Of a DNA stretch of 64,000 nucleotides, positions 1-10,138 are shown in pieces (the stretch's first letter is position 1; every line of letters starts with the position of its first letter). The DNA comes from Letharia columbiana (taxonomy: Eukaryota; Ascomycota; Lecanoromycetes; Lecanorales; Parmeliaceae), in NCBI RefSeq assembly GCF_014066305.1, contig NW_023501131.1, positions 1 through 64,000 on the forward strand, read 5' to 3'. The notes under the pieces are model-generated. The model worked only from the letters and a program-made list of their open reading frames with translations. It made no database searches and was not told the DNA's origin. Both the position numbers and the translations under genes were made by a program.

Positions 1-1045
1 TTATCTTACCATTCTTATTCTCGCTATCTCCCTCTTCTTTACTATATATATCTTATTCTAGGCCTTATATAGTCCTTCGCAAACCGGGTATTTGCGAATA
101 TCGGCCGTGCAATCTTTATAATAATGCTCCCCTAAGCATTTCCCATATACTAAGTAATTCTTTTTAGAGTATATAGTCGATAGATAACCGTATTTCCAGT
201 ATACAAAGTATTATTTCGATTTATACTGCTTGTTATAGACGTAATAGCTATGTAATTCTAAATCAATAATTAGACCTTCTTTTAGTACTTTATTTCCTTT
301 CTCTGAGAATACTAATTCGATAATTAATAAACTCTTATTATAACCCTCTTTATTCGCGCCGAACTAGCCTAGTTACACTATGTCGAGACTTAGCGTATTA
401 GCGTTCTCGTTCTAAATCCTTTTAATTACCGTAGCTATATCTTTGATATCAAATATATTAATCCTCACTCTATAAAGTAGAAGACTATATATTTTAATAA
501 TTACTCTCACACTATCACTTATCTTTAGAGTTTAATCCTTACTTTTTCTTAGTCTATTCGCCTTCTCCTCATTTATAGCTATAATATATATATCGCTACT
601 TACTAGCCTTCTAGCCGTTCTAATAGATTTTCTTATAATATTTATACTCTTTATATATTCATTAACCATCGTAATTATCTCGCTCGATATCTTCCCCTCT
701 AATACTTTACTTATTATCTCATCTTATAGCTTTATAATAATCTCGTTTAGCTTATTATATAATACTTAGCCTTATTTTAATATTACTAGTAATATAATGA
801 AAATTCCTTCGGTAGTAAAGAAGGATATTAAGGACCGGCCTAGTACGCTAACATAGCTGGCCGTCGATATATTACTTTTTAGACTAGTTACCTAATACTT
901 AATATACGTAATCTTTTCCTTTATATTACTATCTCGATTACTTAAATTAATAGCTAGTTTACGTACTTCGTTTAAGATTATCTAAATTTTAAGTTTATCA
1001 TTCGCTCTTTCTTTAAAAACTACCGCCGCCCTAAAAGCAGCAGCT
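1..1045 (-). mobile_element. RIP-degraded LINE (Tad-like) ORF1 remnant
   Basis: AT-rich DNA with no usable ORF. On the minus strand, around 60-170, one frame still reads GKCLGEHYYKDCTADIRK followed by YPVCEGLYKA and then a TAG. This spacing of Cys and His matches the CCHC zinc knuckles of Tad/LINE ORF1 (gag-like) proteins, where a KCxxCxGxHxAWxxxCP block is usual. The expected Cys and Trp codons have become Tyr and stop codons (TGY to TAY, TGG to TAG), which are the transitions RIP makes. The element runs off the left edge, so its length and reverse transcriptase are not visible. I am fairly sure of the zinc-knuckle relic and less sure of the exact LINE clade. Confidence 0.6.
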
Positions 1046-1048
1046 TCT

Positions 1049-1050
<2 letters not shown>

Positions 1051-1094
<44 letters not shown>

Positions 1095-1290
1095 TTTTTT
1101 TTAAAAAAAATAAAAAAAAATTCTTCCCTTTATAAAATTTTTATTTAAAAAAAAAAAAAAAAAAAAAAATTTTTTTAAAAAATAATTAAAAAATTAAAAA
1201 CCCCCCCAAAAAACAAAAAAAAAAAAAATTTAAAAAAAAAAAAATTTAAAATTATTATTTTTTTTTATTAAAAAAAAAAAAAAAAAAAAA
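1051..1290. repeat. Homopolymer T/A tracts, possible assembly artefact
   Basis: A run of about 40 T is followed by alternating long A and T runs, a C7 run and further A runs. Nothing here is coding. Such stacked homopolymers at the edge of a RIP-degraded repeat are more typical of low-quality or collapsed assembly than of biology, though a decayed poly-A tail of a LINE copy would also give A/T runs. Confidence 0.7.
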
Positions 1291-2118
1291 AGTTTTGCGA
1301 AAGGTAAGGATTTGGGGGGTCAACATCTGATGCGAACCGAGGTTGGAGCTAAAACTTTTGGGGGGGGGGGCAAAAAAAAACCCTAACCGCCGCCGCCGGC
1401 GAGGGGGAGAAGAAGGGGGGGGGGGGAAATATTTTTCTCCCACAAAAAAAGGTACCTATACAGAATTGATACGTGCAACTAAGATGAATCTAGATTTAGA
1501 GCCAGCGCTACAGGACGCTAGATGATACTTTAATTCAGTCAACTTTGACCCTGACAGATGGCTTTCTCTACACTCCAGGCTCCAGGTTCCTGCTGGTTGC
1601 AGATGGACTGGTCACGTGCTATCATATAGTATTGGAGGATTTATTAACAGCCTCAATTGGCTACCTTACCTTACTTCCCCTTAAGCAAACACCTACTTAT
1701 CTATCCGAAGCTAGGTACCTTATCAACTACGCCGTCGGCACGTCTTGACAAGACTGAGCCTTGCGGCAACAGCACCAAAGCCGGCTGAACTGAGCTGGGT
1801 CAGGCTTGATTTGCTACGAGAAGTCAGTGCTGAGACGAATGCATAGAAATAAAAAAGGGATTGCCATTTGCCACAACTTTCATTCGAGCGCAGTCAGCTC
1901 CTGCTGAAACCTCACCTCAGGAGGATGACTCCCGCCAGCTACCTGCCTCTGCATAGCCACGTGAGATTAATGAGCTGAGCAATCCAACATCCGCATCCTT
2001 CAAACCCTCCTAAAAATAAAGCACACAAATATCATTGATCCTCGCGCATTTTCGCCAATTGTTGCATATATTCGATTTCCATCACGACACCACACTAGAC
2101 CACACCGCACCACCAACA
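1291..2118. other. Intergenic, upstream of peroxidase gene
   Basis: 1355-1440 holds a G10 run, a short CCG repeat and a second G-run that look like a continuation of the low-quality block. From about 1445 the sequence is ordinary, mixed-composition DNA with no recognisable gene. The last ~150 bases before 2119 are rich in CA and CC and form the leader of the peroxidase gene. Confidence 0.5.
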
Positions 2119-2940
2119 ATGTCTCAGAACCCATCATCCGACGAAACCACCCCCCTTCTCCGCAAAGGCGAATACCGCCCCCCCTCCTCCACCGACATCC
2201 GCGGTCCCTGCCCCATCATCAACACCCTCGCCAACCACGGCTACATCGCGCGCGACGGCCGCAACGTCCGCGCCGCCGAAATGAAAGCCGCCATGAAACA
2301 CCTCGGCGTCAGCATCACCCTCCGCCAACTCCTCACCTCCGCCGTCTACCTCGAACACCAAAACGACCCCCCGACCGGCTTCTGGGCCTTCGTCCGCAAT
2401 CCATTCGTGTACGTATTCCGGACTTTCGCCCTGCGCGCCAAGGGCCAAATCGACGCAAGCGGCGTTCCGTGCCTGAACCTCGACGAGTTGGACCGCCACG
2501 GCGCCGTCGAGCACGACGTCTCCATGTCCCGGCGCGACTTCGCCCAGGGCGACAACCACTCCAAGCAGGACGATCTCGTCGACGACATGCTGGCCTCGGC
2601 GCGCGACGGCAAGGACCTCACCGTCAACGACTGGGCCACCTTCCGCGTCCGCCGCATCGAGCAGCAGAGGCGCGACAACCCCAAGCTCAACTTCGGCTCC
2701 CTGCAGGATACGATGGGGCTCGCGGAGACGGCGTTCCTGCAGACGACGTTCGGCGACCGCGCCAGGGGGTGGGACGTCCCCGTGTCGTACATGGCGGCTG
2801 TCTTCGGCGAAGAGCGGTTGCCGGTCCGGGAAGGGTGGAGGAAGCGGTCGTGGTGGACGGTCGGGGTTGTTGAGTTGACGGCGCAGGCGCAGGCGCTGAA
2901 GAAGGTGGTCGGACGCGTTGCGTCGAAGGCGTCGTCTTGA
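2119..2940 (+). CDS. Heme-haloperoxidase (chloroperoxidase/UPO family)
   Basis: Single-exon, 273-aa member of the Peroxidase_2 (heme-thiolate haloperoxidase/unspecific peroxygenase) family; these use H2O2 at a Cys-ligated heme to halogenate or oxygenate organic substrates. The proximal-ligand motif GPCPIINTLANHGY puts the heme Cys at residue 31, and EHDVSMSRRD (E131-H132-D133) matches the family Mg/heme-pocket EHD motif; a Glu near 203 is a candidate acid catalyst. The ATG at 2119 is chosen because the domain begins soon after it; reading can be extended 28 codons upstream only from a TTG. There is no signal peptide; instead the N-terminus has an acidic TPLL stretch resembling a dileucine sorting signal. 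So this is likely an intracellular or vacuolar member, unlike secreted CPO. Codon third positions are very GC-rich, unlike the repeats nearby. Substrate unknown. Confidence 0.9.
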   Translation: MSQNPSSDETTPLLRKGEYRPPSSTDIRGPCPIINTLANHGYIARDGRNVRAAEMKAAMKHLGVSITLRQLLTSAVYLEHQNDPPTGFWAFVRNPFVYVFRTFALRAKGQIDASGVPCLNLDELDRHGAVEHDVSMSRRDFAQGDNHSKQDDLVDDMLASARDGKDLTVNDWATFRVRRIEQQRRDNPKLNFGSLQDTMGLAETAFLQTTFGDRARGWDVPVSYMAAVFGEERLPVREGWRKRSWWTVGVVELTAQAQALKKVVGRVASKASS

Positions 2941-3556
2941 TGGATGCGATGATCTGTCGGTTTGTTGGGATGGGTTTGCACAGTCGGGTTGGGTGTTTAT
3001 AAAGTAGATATGTTCTGTTTCCACTATCTGCTCTGAAAGAAATTTGGGATGGGTGAGCTTGGCGTTGGGGAGCTATAAATTATATACAAGGTCTATGTCT
3101 TCTTCTTTTTTTCTTTCTTTTCTTAGGAAGCATGCCATCGGGAGCGATCATTCATCTTCATCTTGAACTCTACCAGTGACAGTGTCAATTCCACTCCATC
3201 CCAAGCCTTAGCCTCAGCATCATCTCCGCATCATTACCTTATTGAGATGTGCGTAGCGTCGTCGATCCCCAAGGTAAGAGACTCACAAGTTCGCTACCAA
3301 GCGTCTGAATCGTAAGTGATTGTTTCGACCGCTACCGCCGAGGCTCTCGAGCGGGATTTGAAAGCGGCAGGGACACAGGTGGTCTTTGTTGTCATGGCGC
3401 GAATCTCACGGACGGAGATGTTTTCTTCGGAGGAGGTTTGTATAAACTTCTTCTATTTACTTTAATCCTAGAATACCCCATCCCATCCCACTCCAGCAGC
3501 GCCAGCATTATCCCCTTCCTCGCCCTAACCGATCACCATCTCCACCGCCAACCCCC
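2941..3556. other. Intergenic between convergent genes
   Basis: The peroxidase (+) and the secreted-protein gene (-) converge here, so this holds both 3' UTRs. There is a CT-rich stretch near 3099-3125. No ORF or repeat that I can support. Confidence 0.5.
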
Positions 3557-4228
3557 TCAAGCACACCCATCACACATGTCATCCAAGTCCTCATAAACAA
3601 CCACATGGCACTGCGCCAACCCATTGTCCCTCAGCGCCGGCATCCCCGCATGCTCATCGCACAACCACTCGCACTCGCCCTCCGCCTCCGCCTTCCCCCG
3701 CAGCACCGGGCCCTGGCCCCCCATCGGGTCCAGGTGCCGCGACTGCCCGTTGAACCGCAGGACGTCCGGGCCCGGCAGGCGCCACCGCCGCCAGTCGTCC
3801 GCCGTGCGGCTCGGCTCGTAGCACAGCGTGTCGCTGGCGGAACCCGTGGGGACGCCGTGGTACCAGGTGCGGCAGAGGGGGCCGGCCCAGTCGACCCCGT
3901 TGCCCAGCGTGATGCGGTCGCCGGGCCGCGGCGCCAGGCACGTCGCCGCCGCGTCCGCGTCCGCGAGGCAGAGGTCCGAGAGGATGAAGGTCCGGTTGCG
4001 GTGCTGGTTGTAGTATTCGAACTGGAAGTAGTGCGCTTCGCTGTAGTGTTGCGGGATCGGGAGCGCGGCGGCGCAGAAGCAGAAGGTGCTGGTGAGGTAG
4101 TCGCCCGCGTGCGCGGAGGTGGCGCCGGTGAAGCCGGGGAGGGTGCCGGCTTCCACTTCGGAGGGGGTGGCGGCGTGGGTGGCGGCGAGGAGGGTGAGGG
4201 CTAAGGCGATGGTGAGGAGGGAAGGCAT
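3557..4228 (-). CDS. Cys-rich secreted protein, candidate effector
   Basis: Single-exon, 223-aa protein starting at the ATG complementary to 4226-4228. Residues 1-19 (MPSLLTIALALTLLAATHA) form a clear signal peptide, with predicted cleavage after ATHA. The mature part has 11 cysteines, starting with a CFC pair, then single Cys spread through the protein, and ending CDGCA. An odd number leaves one free or heme/metal-liganding thiol. I recognise no catalytic motif or named domain. Composition is GC-rich at third positions like the peroxidase next door, so both look like maintained native genes. Size, secretion signal and Cys content fit a fungal effector or cell-wall protein, but that is inference from form alone. 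Confidence 0.75.
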   Translation of the reverse strand: MPSLLTIALALTLLAATHAATPSEVEAGTLPGFTGATSAHAGDYLTSTFCFCAAALPIPQHYSEAHYFQFEYYNQHRNRTFILSDLCLADADAAATCLAPRPGDRITLGNGVDWAGPLCRTWYHGVPTGSASDTLCYEPSRTADDWRRWRLPGPDVLRFNGQSRHLDPMGGQGPVLRGKAEAEGECEWLCDEHAGMPALRDNGLAQCHVVVYEDLDDMCDGCA

Positions 4229-6840
4229 TTGTGGGTTTTTGATGCGGGTGTTCGAATGGGTTTTGTGTGGTGGAGGTTTGGTAGATGGAGATGTAGGTTG
4301 GAGGGAATTCCTCTTATGTTAAGGAATTTTGGGGTTAGAATTTTCTGTTGCCTTCTCGGGGGTTTTTTTGCGATTTTCGGTCATACTCACGGTTGATTTG
4401 AGTCGGTTTTGATGAGCTTGGCGGTCCCGACAAGAGCCGTGAGGGAATATGAGCCTCCAATGTCTTGGCCCAGCCCAGCATCGCCATGTCTCCACGGAAG
4501 ACAAGGTAAGTCAGATGCGAAACGTGCCCTTGTTATGAACCCATCGTACGCTGAGTCATCGAATGATACCCAAGGCAAGAAGTCATCACTCCGATTTCTG
4601 TCAACGCCGCTTCAAGATGCTACAGTGGCTAGTGCAGTGACAGAACGAGATCTGACTCCTGTCCCGATCCAAGCGGCTACGCACACTTGGAAAGAGGATG
4701 TCTGTTTCGCATCTATCGGTACTATTCTCACATCACCATCTTCTCGACGTAAAGTACTATTTAGGAATGCTCAGCTGATCGAAGGAAAAGGGTCAAGATT
4801 TCGTAGAAGAGTCTACTTACCCCTTCCACATCTGTATCGACCATTTAGGCTCCAGAGTCATCTCAGACGTCTCGCGCGATAATACGGTCGCCGTAATGGA
4901 AACATCGAGTGTTGTCTCGGGCCTGAGGGGACATTGGGAACGTCGCTCTTCTCCTTTCATAAGCGATCTGACATACCCCACCGTTTCTTTGAACCACGCC
5001 GCGAAGGGTTTCTTCGAAGAGACGGATCGTCTCTTTCGCCATCAAAGTGGTCGGAATTAATCACCGAAGAGGGATCTTCCCATGATAGCATCGATAGTCA
5101 GAGAGACCGTAACGGCGGAGAGTAGACGAGCAAAAGGTAACAGCAAAGCTTGCTGTTTCCGATGTAGAGATGCACCCGTCCAGTGTCAGCTCGTTTCGCT
5201 CGCCTGCTTTCGTAATCATGGACAAATTGCATCTCCGAGCGGACACGGCAAAGCTCGCAGCGGGACCTGTTGAATTCTTTGTTGATCTCTTCCATAGGCC
5301 TGGTTTTGGTCTCGAAGCGATGTTTCACCAGAGTAATGCTACTCGCAGCATGTAGATTTCTTAGGGCATCGTTGGTAAGGCAAGTGGTCAGCTCTGCAGC
5401 TTCAGAAGTTATGCTGTGGGCTTCTCATGACAGGAAAGATATTTTATGAAAGGAGGGAAAGAGTCTGGTCGCTTCAATCATGGTTGAAACTACCGCATGG
5501 AATCTGCACAAGAAGAGTAATGCACGTAGCGCTCTCGTAGCACCCTTTGTGTCAACTAGAGAATACCTAGCAAAAAAGCTCCCAAATGCCGTTTGACTTC
5601 GCAACTTTGAATGAAAGACACAAGTCATTTAATTTTCTTCGTGGTCCTTATACTAACCCTTGCACCTGAGGGACTGAGCATCATTGTTTTCAGTATCCGC
5701 CTCAGTTGGAACCAGCTGATTTGGAATTTGAAAACGCTTCCACGGCTCCTGTGTCCCAGACGATGCGTCTGTCCGGTCCTTGTTCTGCGATACAACTATC
5801 GCCGACTCTGATAATTGGAGTGACCGTGTCTGATCCTTGGGACGAAAATCGTCTTGTACAATACTGACGTGGGATCGAATACGAGCGTAGGCGACGAATG
5901 GTCTGGATAGGATACTACCCGCATGCTTGTCGCTGAGCTCTGGCAGGCCAAACTGTTTGCTGATTTATATCCAAGAAGTGGCCAACCTTTCACTCTGTGC
6001 AACCCGCTCTAGATCAACACCAAGGTCGCGTAGGTGATCCAGATCACCTCTGGAAAGTCCTTCATTATTCGCGGACCGTGTCTCAACTCGTTGGTCGCCA
6101 TCGTAATCTTCAATTCAACCATGTACGCAATTGCTACCTCCCCAGGCGCTCCTTTGACCCAAGCCAGGACTTCTGCTAGACGATGCAGAAAGCGTTTCCT
6201 TAGCTTTGACTGAGTTGGTTGGAGTCTCTCTTGGTTCTGGTTATCACGTACGTGAGAGTCCCATGGCGCTAGGTCCTCATCACTGGTATCATGTTGTTCA
6301 TTTTTTGCATTCACGTCCTGTTCATGATAACTCTCATCCTCCGTATCTTATCTCAATTACCTGCATAGCAGTTGTAAGAGACAAGCAGCATCCACGAAGT
6401 GCTGGCGAGACCCGCATATACCAGCCCGGTCCGGGATGCAAGGCTTGTCTGCTGGCGGCGGTGCTTGCCTATGCTAGCTGCTGTGCCTGTCGGCTTGATC
6501 GTTATTCGGGCCTTTGCGGCGAGCTTTTCTGCCGTGTTTTGGCGCAGCTGTAGCTTCTGATTTAGGATAATTCTAGGCTTCGTTGATCTTGTGCGGTTCG
6601 CATTGCGGAACAGAATAGAAACCTCAGCTATGCACGTGGTCAGCGTCCGATCAGGTGGGGTCTAGCCTGGGAACGTACCTCATGCACGTATCCGAAAGAC
6701 TCTTGGTAGCCATCCTCGCGACATGTGTAGCGAAACAATCACGTATGACGAGGTAGGAAAAGATGTGATTCGAATCGTGTAATGTCTAGTCTATTTAATC
6801 TATTTCTATGAATATAAATATAATTATGCCACCTCGTCGT
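4229..6840. other. Long intergenic region with short ORFs
   Basis: Ordinary composition with many unlinked short ORFs and no recognisable domain. The longest, on + at 4412-4882, has an ATG but a low-complexity, basic, unconvincing product. 6009-6346 on the minus strand holds a coding-like relic listed separately. No RNA gene seen. Confidence 0.4.
6009..6346 (-). pseudogene. Coding-like relic, unidentified
   Basis: About 110 codons stay open on the minus strand down to a TAG at 6009. The translation has protein-like composition, including KRFLHRLAEVLAWVKGAP and a later MKDFPEVIWITYATL, suggesting amphipathic helices. There is no ATG at a sensible place and the frame is closed upstream by TAA codons. 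It may be one exon of a helical fungal protein (for example the N-terminal part of a STAND protein) that has otherwise decayed. I do not recognise it with certainty. Confidence 0.25.
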
Positions 6841-7920
6841 TCAAGCCTTCGCCTCGTGAAGTCTCGCCAGGCTCTTGGCAGTATCGCTGATGGTCTGATC
6901 GAGCGGGGTGAAGTGCATGCCCAAATCCGTCCTTGCGTGTTCGTTGTTGACCTTGAATGTCTCTACCTTTTCTGTCAACGAAGGTTCTGGCACCTTCGAG
7001 GCGTAGGAAGGCAAGGCCTTCCTGATGATCTCGCAGACGTCTGGATATTGGAAGTTGCCGGTTGTGATGAAATAGCGGCTACCCTGTGGGTTCTCATAGG
7101 CCTTGACGTGGGCCTCTCCGACGTCACGAACGTCCGCGAAGGCAGGGAAGGCTGTAGGTCCGGGCTCTTTCTGACTGCCATTCATCATCCGGTAGATATC
7201 CGCACTGCTTGTGTTCAAGTGATCCAGACTCGCATCATGGTCAAGGGGACCATAGATCATAGGTGGGCAGATGGTCGCAACATCAAAGTTGGGCTTCTTG
7301 TCCTTGACGAAATCCCAGGCAGCCTTCTCCGCAAAAGTCTTGCTCGCGCAGTATGCCGTTGAGCCATCTCCACTCTTTGCCTGTTCGTATGTGACTGGGT
7401 TCCAGTCTTTTTCGCTGTAGGTATAACCTGGCCGAGCGCCTTGGGTTGGGTCGACGATGGCCGCAAAGGAGGAGGTAATGACGATACGCTTGACTTGGGG
7501 TGCGTACTTCTCGACGGCTTGTAGTATTGATGTTGTGCCCTTGATGGCAGGGTCGAGGAGATCGCGCTCATTATCCTCGACTTGCATGACGAAGGGGGAT
7601 GCGGTGTGAATGACGCCATCAACGCCTTTAACGGCTTCGTCAAAGGCTCCGGGGGCGGCGACGTCGTGTACGATTGAGAAGGTGAGGCGGCTGTCGACGC
7701 CATTTAGAAGGTGGGAGTGTGTCTTGCGGACCTTGTCGGCAGTGGCCTCGCTACGAACAGTGCCACGGACTTTATAGCCATGTTGCAGGAGGCTGTTGAG
7801 GACGTGGGCGGCAACGAAACCCGAGGCACCAGTGAGGAGGATGAGTTGGGAGCTCTTGGTCCTGGTGGAGCCGGTAAGCTGGCCGACGGTCTCTGAGACT
7901 TGGTTGATAATAGAAGACAT
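6841..7920 (-). CDS. Extended SDR reductase (GRE2/aldehyde reductase-like)
   Basis: Single-exon, 359-aa NAD(P)-dependent oxidoreductase of the extended SDR class (3-beta-HSD/dihydroflavonol reductase-like, as in yeast Gre2 and fungal aldehyde/ketone reductases). The Rossmann motif LLTGASGFVAAH (T30-G31...G34) binds the nucleotide; IVITSSF (S150/S151) and YCASK (Y190, K194) supply the catalytic Ser-Tyr-Lys. The CPPMIYGP loop near 218-225 is typical of the family. The ATG at 7918-7920 gives a short N-terminal extension of about 25 residues before the first strand, common in fungal members. It is expected to be cytosolic and to reduce aldehydes or ketones with NADPH; the natural substrate cannot be told. 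A MITE sits about 380 bp upstream, within possible promoter reach. Confidence 0.9.
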   Translation of the reverse strand: MSSIINQVSETVGQLTGSTRTKSSQLILLTGASGFVAAHVLNSLLQHGYKVRGTVRSEATADKVRKTHSHLLNGVDSRLTFSIVHDVAAPGAFDEAVKGVDGVIHTASPFVMQVEDNERDLLDPAIKGTTSILQAVEKYAPQVKRIVITSSFAAIVDPTQGARPGYTYSEKDWNPVTYEQAKSGDGSTAYCASKTFAEKAAWDFVKDKKPNFDVATICPPMIYGPLDHDASLDHLNTSSADIYRMMNGSQKEPGPTAFPAFADVRDVGEAHVKAYENPQGSRYFITTGNFQYPDVCEIIRKALPSYASKVPEPSLTEKVETFKVNNEHARTDLGMHFTPLDQTISDTAKSLARLHEAKA

Positions 7921-9258
7921 ACTTATTGGTGAGTATTATGGGTATAGGGTTGTGGTCGCGGTGTTGGAAGCTGGTTTGTATGAAGTGCAACTGCTCCCAA
8001 TCGTATATACCTTTGGGTGCTTTGATCATAGGAACTTTTTCTAGACTAAGACTGATGTCATTGTCTTCGGATGACGCACCTCAGCCGAAGGGTCCATTTG
8101 AGCACCTCCTGTTGGAGAGCTGGTTAATCGACATTCTATTGCCGAACATTCTGCCTAGTTCATTGACCATAACGCCAAGAAGCATTACTGTAAGATTGGC
8201 AGCGAAGATTGGCAAGAGAATACATGAAGGTCATGTACAAGTAGGAAAAGGATGACGAGACCCAATGATCAGTAAAGTAAGAAAACTGCTACACTAGCCT
8301 CTACGGAGGTCTGCACCAAAAGTCCTACACCCGCGCTAGTGCAGCCCTAACCCTACTTTCGGAAAGCAGCCCTGTAGAGGGGGAGCCTAGAAATACCTTC
8401 TAATAGCGCATAGATGGGACTTTAGGTACCTCTTTTAGGCTTGATAAGGGTATTAAGCCTCAAAACTTGGCTGAGGCTAGGTACGATTCCGAAGAACTTT
8501 AAGCGTATTGTCCTGGTAACCCTTTAGATGGGGCGTTATCCGAGGTCTGAGCGCAAGAGTCTTGGCGGGTGCAGGACTTTTGGTGCAGACCTCCGTAGGA
8601 ACTCTTGGCGTTCTTGGCACGGGTCATGGAGGCCCGGCTGCTGGATTTCCTTAAAAGACCAACGAAAAGATCGAAAAAGCTAGCTCATGCTAAAGTACTG
8701 TCTGCGTCTGCGTCTAGTCCAGCTCTGGCGTGTACTATGTATCAAGTTATGAGATAATTTATACCTCTCTGTCTGTGGCATGTCACTGGTCGACCTTTCT
8801 TCTTCCGGGATGAGCACAGCGTCAGTCTGTTAACTAGGTGCTTCATCGATCGTATTCTAATCATCAATCGTCTTGCAGGGGAACGAGACTGAGTACGTAT
8901 TGTGTTTAGTGAAGGGTATGTTCATTGATCGGTGATGAGAAAAATGAGGCGAAAGAGCCACCAGATGCGGGAATTGTCGATGGACGTGGTGAGTGGATTA
9001 ATGGATGAGAAGGATAAGCGAGTGGTGTAAGTCATGGGAATGATGCAAGGAGTAAGGTCCAGATTGACTGAGTCGATGTAACATGAAGCTGTTGAATGAT
9101 AGTGGTCCCCAGTTGGAAAAAACGAAGAATCTAATTGTAATTTTTGGGGCTTATGTGGCTACTGACTACGACGTCAATCTTCATGTGGCGGTGACAAACT
9201 CAAGGTTAATACACTGATATGTCCACTGCAATTGCCTCAGAACACCACCTGGTCATCC
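7921..9258. other. SDR promoter side plus MITE and spacer
   Basis: Bases 7921-8303 are the upstream region of the SDR gene. A TIR element occupies 8304-8595. 8600-9258 has no gene that I can support. It is moderately AT-rich and ends about where the F-box-like pseudogene begins on the minus strand. Confidence 0.5.
8304..8595. mobile_element. MITE, Fot1/Tc1-mariner type, TA-flanked
   Basis: A 292-bp element with terminal inverted repeats at 8304-8334 and 8565-8595. Each is 31 bp and they differ at a single base (an A/G transition); both start CGGAGGTCTGCACCAAAAGT. The element is bordered by TA on both sides (8302-8303 and 8596-8597), the target duplication of Tc1-mariner/pogo (Fot1-like) transposons. 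There is no transposase ORF, so it is non-autonomous. The near-identical TIRs imply recent movement or a still active source. It lies in the 5' flank of the SDR gene. Confidence 0.9.
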
Positions 9259-10130
9259 TCACCTGCTGACCCCAATACCAACCGCAATGGAAACCTCACT
9301 GGCCCAGAAAGCTTTCGGACAATCCCGATCAAATTTACACACCCATGTCCCCTCCCTCTTCTCAAATCCCTCGGGACCACCTCGATACTCCCGGTGTGCG
9401 ATTCTCACCTGATATTTCTCTTCGTCGGGGCAGTCAAATACGAGGTGTCGAGCCATCGCCACCATCCCATCCAGCTCCTTTTCGCTCGTAGCTTCCAACC
9501 GCCCCTTTCGCCCTTCCTCGAGGCCTAAGGTACCCGTGATCCAAACGCCGTAGCATGCAGCGAGTATCCCATCGCGCTCAGCAAGCTTGCCGAGGTCGGT
9601 CCCTGTCGTTAAACCGTCTTGGCTCGCGGCCACCGCCGTCTCATACAGCATGCACGCGTCGGCAGCGCTCCTGGCGTTTCTGACCAGCTCTCTGTTCTTG
9701 TTCGTCACGGTGCAGCGCAAGACATGACTGCTTGATAGTCCCTGATACCCCTTCTTTGCCGCCGAAGCTAGGTGCTCCCTCACCTCCTGCTGTGCTTGGG
9801 CTAAGAAGGCCCCCTGAGCGGCACCGGGATCCGGCCTCTACGCGAATGTATGATTCATCAAGCGGTCTAACTCGTGAAGTTCGAGCACTGTGTCGTAGTG
9901 CTGGATGGAATGGAATAGAACAGAGCCGGATGTTGAAGAGGCGGTTTTGTACCAGATGTGGTAGAAGAAGCGGGAGGTAAGGTTGAGGGACGTGATTGAG
10001 GGTGGTGTGGGGAGGTGGTGTAGATGTGGAAGGCGATTTCGGCTGGGAGGCATGAGATGCTGAGTTGTGGTGGATTTGGGAGAGCTTGGGTGCTGGAGGG
10101 GGTCGAGACTTGTTGGTGTGTGACGGACAT
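9259..10130 (-). pseudogene. F-box-like protein, broken by frameshift and stop
   Basis: Reading leftwards from the ATG at 10128-10130, the N-terminus contains SCLPAEIAFHIYTT, the start of an F-box-like helix. A frameshift near 10015 moves to another frame that continues SITSLNLTSRFFYHIWYKT, the second half of an F-box fold. An in-frame TAG at 9838-9840 follows (CAG one transition away), and the same frame then stays open for 190 codons to 9259. That C-terminal part (from about 9800) has coding character but no named domain. Intact, the protein would be about 290 aa and act as a substrate adaptor of an SCF ubiquitin ligase. No good GT-AG intron removes the TAG and keeps the frame. Sequencing error at the frameshift is possible. 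Confidence 0.6.
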
Positions 10131-10138
10131 GGTGGCAT

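Noticed and set aside
2134..3024. Long minus-strand ORF (296 codons) opposite the peroxidase
   Set aside because: Starts without an ATG, has low-complexity Arg/Val/Gly content and is the GC-rich shadow of the real gene on the + strand.
3605..4204. Long + ORF opposite the Cys-rich secreted gene
   Set aside because: Shadow ORF in a GC-rich gene; Arg/Ala/Gly-rich with no motif.
4412..4882. 157-codon + ORF
   Set aside because: Low-complexity basic product without recognisable features or introns; not supportable as a gene.
2119..7920. Peroxidase, SDR and distant isochorismatase and Zn2Cys6 genes as one secondary-metabolite cluster
   Set aside because: No PKS, NRPS or terpene synthase; genes are separated by kilobases of spacer, repeats and pseudogenes.
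9784..9840. Intron removing the TAG in the F-box-like gene
   Set aside because: The only GT near the stop pairs with AG sites that give introns of 28-56 nt and the wrong reading frame.
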